DNA of 64,000 nucleotides from Paenibacillus sp. Lineage in GTDB: Bacteria; Bacillota; Bacilli; Paenibacillales; YIM-B00363. Both the position numbers and the translations under genes were made by a program. How positions within the stretch are numbered: the first letter of the stretch is position 1; each line of letters begins with the position of its first letter. A model generated the notes under the pieces. It did not search any database and was not told where the DNA came from. It saw only the letters and a program-made list of their open reading frames with translations. Shown here one piece after another: positions 58,153 to 64,000 of the stretch. The DNA is taken from positions 1 through 64,000 of the forward strand of contig NZ_JAPSKE010000025.1 of the NCBI RefSeq assembly GCF_031177825.1, written 5' to 3'.

Positions 58153-58872
58153 CTATCCTACCAGAATCGCGTACACGACGCCGGGGCCGTGGACGCCGAT
58201 CGTCAGGTCGTTCTCGATATCGGCGGAGCGGCTCGGGCCCGAGATGAAGTGGACGCCGGCCGGCAGCTGCTCGCGCGGCGTCGCGTCGAGCGGGCGAAGC
58301 ACTTCGCCGAGGCGCGTCTTCAGCCGGTCCAGCGGCACGATCGCGAACAGCGCCGTCGGCAGCAGGCTGACGGAGCGGCCCTTCCGCGCGGACGACTTCG
58401 CGACGAGCGAGCCGGTATAGGCGACGGCATGGTCGACGACGATGAGGCCGATGTCGGCGCCGGCCGCGACCGCGAGCCGATCCGACTTCGGCGCTTCGTC
58501 CCACACGACGACGCGCGCCTCCGGCAGCTCCGCTTCGATGGCGAGCGCGTTCAACTCCGGCTGGTTTTGCCGGAGCACCAGCTTCGCTCCGAGCTCGTTA
58601 GCCTTCGCCGCGATCCACGCCTTCGCCTCCTCCATGGAGCCGTGACGCACGACATGGCCGCCGGCCTTGCCCCAGTTGTCCGAGAACAACGAGACCCGCT
58701 CCTCGAGCGGCAGGTCGAACTCGTTCCAGAACGCCGGCGCGCCTTTGAACGGATGCTTCGGCTTCGAATCGGTTTTCCCGACGCGGCCGAGCCGGCTCGC
58801 GATGTTGCCGATAAATTCGGATTGCTTGGCGATCGACCGCGCCTCGAGCCGCTTCAATACATCGTTAGTCAT
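58153..58872 (-). CDS. lutC: Lactate utilization protein LutC
   Basis: The 239-residue LUD-domain protein of the L-lactate oxidation complex. Features are KLVLRQNQPELNALAIEAEL, IGLIVVDHAVAYTGSLV and HFISGPSRSADIENDLTIGVHGPG, the family C-terminus. ATG at 58872 follows AAGGAGG and overlaps lutB by eight bases. Confidence 0.92.
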   Translation of the reverse strand: MTNDVLKRLEARSIAKQSEFIGNIASRLGRVGKTDSKPKHPFKGAPAFWNEFDLPLEERVSLFSDNWGKAGGHVVRHGSMEEAKAWIAAKANELGAKLVLRQNQPELNALAIEAELPEARVVVWDEAPKSDRLAVAAGADIGLIVVDHAVAYTGSLVAKSSARKGRSVSLLPTALFAIVPLDRLKTRLGEVLRPLDATPREQLPAGVHFISGPSRSADIENDLTIGVHGPGVVYAILVG

Positions 58873-60382
58873 GGCCGCGGCCTCCTTCCTGTTTCCGCTT
58901 GGCGAGCGCCGCTTCCATCCGGCGACGCGCTTCCTCGCTTTTCGTTCCCGCCTCCGCTTGCAGCTCGCCGTACAACGTCGTCCAGCGGTCGCGGAACGAA
59001 TCGCTCGGCAGCGCCGGCAGATGGCGGTACGAATTCCAGCCCGCCAGAGGGCCGATCTTCGCCTTGATGTACCCGTCCCGCGCGACGAGCGGCTGCCCGA
59101 GCTTCGCGAGCTTCAGCACGCCGCGGAAGCGCGAGGCGTTCGTCATGATGACCTGGAACCCTTTCATTCCTGCCTTTTCCAACGGGTCGCCGCCCCCGGC
59201 CTGTACCTTGCGCCGCCGCAAGTAGACGAGCATGTCGTGCAGCGGAATCTTGACCGGGCACGCCTCGTAACACGCTCCGCAGAGACTCGACGCGTTCGCG
59301 ATGTCGTCCCACTCGGCGACGTTCTTCTGCAGCGCCGGCGTCAGCACCGCGCCGATCGGGCCGCTGTACGTGCCGCCGTACGCGTGTCCGCCGATGTGGC
59401 GGTAGACCGGGCAGGCGTTCAGGCAGGCGCCGCAGCGAATGCAATTGAGCAGCTCCTGGAACTCGGGATCGCCGAGCTGCAGCGAACGGCCGTTGTCGAC
59501 GATGATGATATGCATCTCCTCCGGCCCGTCGCCGTCGTCCGTCCGCCGGGGGCCGGTAATGCCGGACATATACACCGTCAGACGCTGACCCGTAGCCGAA
59601 CGCGGCAGCAGCGTCGCCATCACTTCAAGATCGTCCCATGTCGGGATGATGCGCTCCATGCCCATCAGCGTAATTTGCGTCTTCGGCACCGTGGTGACCA
59701 TGCGTGCGTTGCCTTCGTTTTCGAACAGGACCATCGACCCGCTCTCCGCGATCGCGAAGTTGCAGCCCGTCATGCCGATGTCGGCCTCGAGGAACTTCTC
59801 CCGCAGCTTCTTGCGCACGAAGCCCGCCAATATCTTCGTCTCCGGCTCCAGCGTCTCGCCCGCATCCTTCGACAGCAGCTCCGCGATCTGATAGCGGTTC
59901 TTATGAATCGCAGGAATGATAATGTGCGACGGCGTCTCGTTGGCTAGCTGAATGATGTACTCGCCGAGGTCCGTCTCGATCGACTCGACGCCGATCCCCT
60001 CTAACGCCGCGTTCAAGTGAAGCTCCTCGCTCACCATCGACTTCGATTTCACGACGGAGCGCGCGCCGACGTGCTTCGCGATCGTCAGCGAAATCTCGAC
60101 CGCCTCCGCAGCCGTATCCGCGAAGTGGATATGGACGCCGTTGGCGCGGGCATTTTCGATGAACGTATTCAAATAGTAATCCAGATGCGCGATCGTATGC
60201 AGACGGATTTGCCGGCCGCGCTCGCGCCATTCGTCCCAGTTGCCGTGCTCGGCGGACGCCGCCTTCTTCCCGTTCCGCAGCCGCTCGGTCGTAAACTTGA
60301 CGGCCTTGCGCAGAAACTCGTCGTTCAGCGCGATGTCCGCGCGTTCCTTGACGGTCGACCCGTGCGCGTTAGCGTGACTCAA
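58865..60382 (-). CDS. lutB: Lactate utilization iron-sulfur protein LutB
   Basis: The 505-residue protein has an N-terminal LUD-like domain (to ~300) with IGMTGCNFAIAESGSMVL. Its ferredoxin part carries two 4Fe-4S motifs, CIRCGACLNACPVY and CGACYEACPVKI. It passes electrons during lactate oxidation to pyruvate. The start is TTG at 60382, overlapping the lutA stop by 14 bases. Confidence 0.94.
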   Translation of the reverse strand: MSHANAHGSTVKERADIALNDEFLRKAVKFTTERLRNGKKAASAEHGNWDEWRERGRQIRLHTIAHLDYYLNTFIENARANGVHIHFADTAAEAVEISLTIAKHVGARSVVKSKSMVSEELHLNAALEGIGVESIETDLGEYIIQLANETPSHIIIPAIHKNRYQIAELLSKDAGETLEPETKILAGFVRKKLREKFLEADIGMTGCNFAIAESGSMVLFENEGNARMVTTVPKTQITLMGMERIIPTWDDLEVMATLLPRSATGQRLTVYMSGITGPRRTDDGDGPEEMHIIIVDNGRSLQLGDPEFQELLNCIRCGACLNACPVYRHIGGHAYGGTYSGPIGAVLTPALQKNVAEWDDIANASSLCGACYEACPVKIPLHDMLVYLRRRKVQAGGGDPLEKAGMKGFQVIMTNASRFRGVLKLAKLGQPLVARDGYIKAKIGPLAGWNSYRHLPALPSDSFRDRWTTLYGELQAEAGTKSEEARRRMEAALAKRKQEGGRGHD

Positions 60383-61109
60383 CGGCCGACACCCCCTCGT
60401 AGAGCAGCTCCGCCAGATGCATGACGCGCACCGGCTTGCCGCGATAACGCAAATTGCCCGCGATGTTCATCATGCACCCCATATCGAGGCCGACCAGTAC
60501 CTCCGCTTCGGTCTCGAGCACATGGTCCGCCTTCTCCGACACCATCGCGCCGGAGATGTCGCACATCTTCACCGCGAACGTGCCGCCGAAGCCGCAGCAA
60601 TCCTCCGCGAACGGCAGCGGCACCAGCTCCATCCCGCGCACGTTCGCCATCAGCGTCGCCGGCTCGTTCTTGATGCCGAGCAAGCGGCTGCCGTGGCACG
60701 ACGGGTGATACGTCACTTTGTGCGGGAACGACGCGCCGACGTCCTCGACGCCGAGCACCTGAACGAGAAACTGCGTGAACTCGTACGTCTTCGCCGCGAG
60801 CGCGTTCGCTTTCGCGAGCAGCGCGGGGTCGTTTTCGAACAGCTTCGGAAAATAATGATGGATCATGCCGGTGCAAGAGCCCGACGGGGACACGACGAAG
60901 TCGCTGTCGTCGAACGCCTCGATCAGCGTCTTCGCCGAAGCGCGCGCCTCGTCCCAATAACCGCTGTTGAACGCGGGCTGGCCGCAGCACGTCTGCGACG
61001 CGGGGAAGTCGACCGCCACGCCGTACTTCGCGAGCAGCCGCGCCATCGCTTCGCCCACGCGCGGATAGATGGCGTCGCTCAAACACGTAATAAATAAAGA
61101 AACCTTCAT
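60369..61109 (-). CDS. lutA: Lactate utilization protein LutA
   Basis: The 246-residue protein belongs to the CCG-domain (heterodisulfide reductase-like) family, with the motifs SQTCCGQPAFNSG and EDCCGFGGTFAVK, which supply cysteines for an iron-sulfur cluster. It is first in the lutABC operon. The ATG follows GAGAGGAC. Upstream, TTGACA at 61172-61167 is a possible -35; two CTTATCAG direct repeats overlap this region and may be regulator sites. Confidence 0.93.
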   Translation of the reverse strand: MKVSLFITCLSDAIYPRVGEAMARLLAKYGVAVDFPASQTCCGQPAFNSGYWDEARASAKTLIEAFDDSDFVVSPSGSCTGMIHHYFPKLFENDPALLAKANALAAKTYEFTQFLVQVLGVEDVGASFPHKVTYHPSCHGSRLLGIKNEPATLMANVRGMELVPLPFAEDCCGFGGTFAVKMCDISGAMVSEKADHVLETEAEVLVGLDMGCMMNIAGNLRYRGKPVRVMHLAELLYEGVSAVESR

Positions 61110-61349
61110 GCGCCGAACCGTCCTCTCGGAGGAAATGGTGTGATTTACTTATCAGCTTATCAGACATGTCAAGGAGCGTAAAGAACCTTTTGCTATGTTC
61201 GTCCCTCCTGCGGCGTCGACTCTCTTCTTCCCGGCAGCCGACGTCCGGCTTGCGGACGAACCCATCCCGAAGGCCAGCCCCCTTGTCCCGCCCGGCTTGC
61301 TTGGCGGTCCTTGCACAGGCATGCGAAGCTGTCGCCGTTACGCCTCCAG

Positions 61350-61480
61350 CTCTGCCTGCAGATATACAGTTACTTCGTCCCCTATATCCCTGCCGCCTTA
61401 CAATACCTGCGAAAATACATCTATTTCTAGCTTCAGACCGACGAAGCTGCCGGAGTACCTGCAGATTTGCAGGTATTCCG
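61350..61480. repeat. Degenerate ~52-bp-period repeats in the lutA upstream gap
   Basis: Three related motifs (CCTGCAGATATACAG, CCTGCGAAAATACAT, CCTGCAGATTTGCAG) begin at about 61355, 61406 and 61458, so the period is 51-52 bases. The last forms a palindrome ACCTGCA-GATT-TGCAGGT. The rest of the 438-base gap (61110-61547) shows no gene; it holds the lutA promoter region and the 3' side of the GntR-fusion gene. Confidence 0.5.
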
Positions 61481-61547
61481 CTGTTTCTTCCCGTTTTCCG
61501 TTCGAATAGCTGTACTTGTGCATTTCCTTTCGAAGCGTTTCGTCGAG

Positions 61548-62945
61548 CTACTTACCGAGCAGCAGCGACTCCAAGCGAAGGCTGGCCTCCGTTTCGTCCT
61601 CGAGCTTCGACCAGTACCCCTTCAGCTCCTCGCGAATCGCCTCGAGCGCCGACGTCCCGAAGCGGAGCTCCTCGTAATCTCGGCATGCGTCCCACAGTTC
61701 CGCCGGGTCGGGCTCGCGAGACGGTCGGTTTCCGTCGAACCCGTCGAGAACGGCCAGCGCCTCCGGATGAGCCGGGAGCGTCAGCGTGTCGCGGCGAATG
61801 CCGAGCTGCGCCTCCCGGCCGCACAGGAAGCGAACGAACGCTTCCGCCGCTTCGGCATGCTTCGTGTCCGCCGCGACGGCGAGTCCCGTGACGAGCAGCA
61901 GCGTTGCGTCGTACCGAAGCCTCGGCAGCCGCGCGACGCCGTAATCGATGCCCGTCTGCAGCAGCCGATTCAACCCGAAGTAAGAGGTCATGATCATCGA
62001 CACCCGGCCTTCCTGGAACCAACGCTCCGCGTCCGCGTCGTTCTCCGTCCAGAACCGGCGCCCGCCCTCCTGCTGATGGACGAGCTCGCGCGCGACCCGC
62101 AGGCTGTCCCACAACGCGGGGTGGTCCGCCGCCCGAGCCCCTTCCCCTTCTTGGAAGCGGAAGCCGTTCTGCAGCAGGAACACCGTCCAGCGGTTCACGG
62201 ATTGCATATGGGAGGCGAAGCCCGTGACGCCGAGCTCGCCGCCCAGGACGCGGGCGGCCTTCAGCAGCGTGTACCACGTCCAGTCCGGCTGCGGCTCCTC
62301 CAGCGAGCAAGCGGCGAGATGTTCGCGGTTGTAGCAGAGCACGATCGGCGAATAGACGAACGGCGCAGCCGCCGCCCGTCCGTCCGCGCGCAGGAACGGA
62401 GCGAACAACGACGCGTGCGCGGCTTCCGTCCGCGGCGCGGCCCCGAGCCTCGCGAACGACGCATCCCGCTCCTTCCACTTCAACGCGTCCCAATTGGTCA
62501 GCGCGATGACGTCCGCGATGCCGTGTTCCGCATATTCCGCGGGGAACGGCGTCGGAATCGCCCGCACCGCGAAGGTCGGATACGCCCGCTCGAAGGCGGC
62601 GATCGACGATGCCATCCGCGCTTCCGTTTCCAGCGACGGGTAATAGGCGAAGCGGAGCGTCGTCCGCTCCCCGCCCGCCGCGGCGTCGACGCGGTCCGGC
62701 TTCCGCTCGGGCGGCCGGACGACTTGATTGCCGACGCGTTTCATTTTCACGATCAAGCCCTCTCCCACGAGCGCGTCCAGCGCCTTGCGGACCGATTCCT
62801 TGCTCAGCCCGAACGTTCCGCCCAGCTCCACCTCGGAGGGCAAGTAGTCTCCCGGCTGCAGCGCGCCGGAGGCGATGTCCTCGCGCACCCGATCCGCGAG
62901 CGCGCGGATGCGGGCCGTAAATTCGCTTCGGCTCGGCCTGGCCAT
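61548..62945 (-). CDS. GntR-type DNA-binding domain fused to an ABC solute-binding domain
   Basis: The 465-residue cytoplasmic protein has an N-terminal GntR winged helix (about 8-78: LQPGDYLPSEVELGGTFGLS, KESVRKALDALVGEGLIV). The rest is an extracellular solute-binding family-1-like domain (about 95-460; TLRFAYYPSLETEARMASSI, PDWTWYTLLKAARVLGG). There is no signal peptide or lipobox. So a sugar-binding fold probably serves as the ligand sensor of a regulator. ATG at 62945 is the natural start. The target is unknown; the secreted gene upstream in the opposite direction is a candidate. Confidence 0.8.
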   Translation of the reverse strand: MARPSRSEFTARIRALADRVREDIASGALQPGDYLPSEVELGGTFGLSKESVRKALDALVGEGLIVKMKRVGNQVVRPPERKPDRVDAAAGGERTTLRFAYYPSLETEARMASSIAAFERAYPTFAVRAIPTPFPAEYAEHGIADVIALTNWDALKWKERDASFARLGAAPRTEAAHASLFAPFLRADGRAAAAPFVYSPIVLCYNREHLAACSLEEPQPDWTWYTLLKAARVLGGELGVTGFASHMQSVNRWTVFLLQNGFRFQEGEGARAADHPALWDSLRVARELVHQQEGGRRFWTENDADAERWFQEGRVSMIMTSYFGLNRLLQTGIDYGVARLPRLRYDATLLLVTGLAVAADTKHAEAAEAFVRFLCGREAQLGIRRDTLTLPAHPEALAVLDGFDGNRPSREPDPAELWDACRDYEELRFGTSALEAIREELKGYWSKLEDETEASLRLESLLLGK

Positions 62946-63180
62946 GGCGTTCCCTACCTTCCTTCGTATCTGTTCGTTTCGGATTATTATAGCATGTTGC
63001 CCCAGCGAAACGATAGGCGATTTCTAGACTATAAATAGACGGATTTCGACCGTTTTCCCGATTGACATCCTTGCAATTCCCCTGTAGCCTGAACCTATGT
63101 AGCCTAGATATCGCCTTGTGGAATTCTAAGACGAGTCTACGGGATATGCATTGTCTTACCAACGTACAAGGAGGAAGATC

Positions 63181-64000
63181 ATGTTGACCAGGAAACGCCC
63201 TCTCGCCTTGCTTCTCAGCGCCGCGCTCGCCGTTCCGTCTCTCGCCCCCGCCGCCTTGGCGGACGAAATCGTCGAATACGTCCCGATGCCGGTCGTCAAC
63301 GGGGATTTCGAAAGCTCGCCGACGGCGCCGACCGGGTGGCGGGTCGTCGCTTCGCCGACTTCCGCGGGCGTCAGCGCGACGATCGTGCAGGACAAGTCGT
63401 ATTCCGGCGCGAACAGCCTGAAGATCGTCGATGACAACGCGACGAACCAGATCGGCGTCTACGGCGCCAACGTCCCGGCGACGCCGGGAGAGACGTACCG
63501 ATTGACGGCGAAGGTGTACGTCGCTGCGAAGAGTGTGCGCGGGTACCTTCGGTTTAAGGGCGGTACCAACGCCCCGGTCCTCGGGAGCGAAACCCAGCTC
63601 GTCAGCATCCTCTCCTCGAACAACGGCTGGCAGACGATGACGATCGAAGGCACGGCGCCCGCAGGCACCGTGTACGCGGACTTCTACTTCTATATGGGCG
63701 GCAGCGGAACCGGCACTTCCGCGTATATCGACGATGTCTCGCTCGACCGGAAGCAAGTCACCGTCGAGAATCCGCTGGCGCTCGTCTACGACGAACCGGT
63801 CGAAATCGGCGACGCGGTGAAGATCGCCTTGTCCCAATCGGCGGCGTTCGGGGTCGGCCCGGACGGCCGTCCGGAGCAATACGTGACGACGGTCGGCACC
63901 CCTGTAGCGTTCCACGCGGTAGATGCGCTTACGGGAGAGCTCTTGTTTTCGCAAAGCTTGTCCGGCTCCGACACGATCTGGGGGCTGACGAAGGCGCCGG
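63181..64000 (+). CDS. Secreted protein with carbohydrate-binding-like domain (cut by window edge)
   Basis: At least 273 codons are open to the right edge. A signal peptide covers ~1-27 (RKRPLALLLSAALAVPSLAP). Residues ~40-180 look like a CBM4/9- or CBM6-type jelly roll: NGDFESSPTAPTGWRV, SGANSLKIVDD, YIDDVSLDR. A second domain then begins (TGELLFSQSLSGSDTIW), which may be a beta-propeller. ATG at 63181 follows AAGGAGGAAG. The catalytic part, if any, is not in the window. Confidence 0.7.
   Translation, partial: MLTRKRPLALLLSAALAVPSLAPAALADEIVEYVPMPVVNGDFESSPTAPTGWRVVASPTSAGVSATIVQDKSYSGANSLKIVDDNATNQIGVYGANVPATPGETYRLTAKVYVAAKSVRGYLRFKGGTNAPVLGSETQLVSILSSNNGWQTMTIEGTAPAGTVYADFYFYMGGSGTGTSAYIDDVSLDRKQVTVENPLALVYDEPVEIGDAVKIALSQSAAFGVGPDGRPEQYVTTVGTPVAFHAVDALTGELLFSQSLSGSDTIWGLTKAP

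Noticed and set aside
61552..63954. An 800-codon minus-strand frame
   Set aside because: It covers the GntR fusion in a different frame and the opposite strand of the secreted gene; composition is Arg/Gly-rich and without motifs.

Overview
The window is high-GC DNA from a spore-forming Bacillota, most likely a Paenibacillaceae member (Paenibacillus or close relative). The clues are an SLH-domain secreted protein, an LplABC-type sugar transporter next to a YesM/YesN-type two-component pair, an H-type small acid-soluble spore protein, a lutABC lactate operon, split non-homologous end-joining genes, a bactofilin, and A/GGAGG-type ribosome sites with frequent GTG and TTG starts. No rRNA, tRNA, CRISPR array or prophage was seen. 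The left edge cuts what looks like an IS3-family element, and the right edge cuts a secreted protein.

Layout. 0-8.3 kb: galE, an SLH surface protein, VanZ-like and Nudix genes, small conserved genes and two tandem secreted proteins with copper-amine-oxidase-N-like domains. 8.4-18.6 kb: a glycan-use locus on the minus strand, reading sensor kinase, response regulator, solute-binding lipoprotein, two permeases, a GH36-like glycosidase and a six-hairpin glycosidase. 18.8-28 kb: small membrane genes, groES-groEL with promoter and CIRCE, a frameshifted LuxR-type regulator, tatA, molybdenum cofactor genes, a folate enzyme and an ABC-F ATPase followed by a cluster of DnaA boxes. 28.3-35.5 kb: a Tad/Flp-like secretion operon (SAF protein, TadZ, TadA, TadB, TadC) that ends with four tiny single-membrane-span proteins and two TadE-like proteins, preceded by a promoter and a terminator-like leader hairpin. 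35.6-39.6 kb: thiL-tsaE-tsaB-rimI-tsaD.

39.7-46.1 kb: a broken tandem GNAT gene, sspH, an AT-richer 882-residue toxin-like protein with a duplicated nuclease-like domain, an HD-GYP protein and Ku. 46.3-53.3 kb: an XRE regulator, a GAF protein, a stand-alone LigD ligase, a DUF1836 protein, a CorC/HlyC-type membrane protein, a YitT protein, a stand-alone LigD polymerase, then three tandem copies of an ~82-bp palindrome-rich repeat. 53.3-64 kb: cardiolipin synthase, an M23 peptidase with a bactofilin, a VanY-type carboxypeptidase, the lactate operon with its FadR-type regulator, a GntR-solute-binding-domain fusion and the secreted protein at the edge.

Genes that seem to work together: the kinase/regulator/ABC/glycosidase block (sense, import and cleave a glycoside); Ku with the separate ligase and polymerase (double-strand break repair); TsaE/TsaB/TsaD (tRNA t6A); LutABC (lactate oxidation); and the Tad-like operon (assembly of a surface fibre or secretion of small membrane peptides). 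The items most worth a second look are the Tad-like operon with its micro-proteins, the orphan 882-residue toxin-like gene, the DnaA-box cluster and the ~82-bp repeat array. All coordinates and motifs were read by eye; family names rest on motif recognition, not on database searches.
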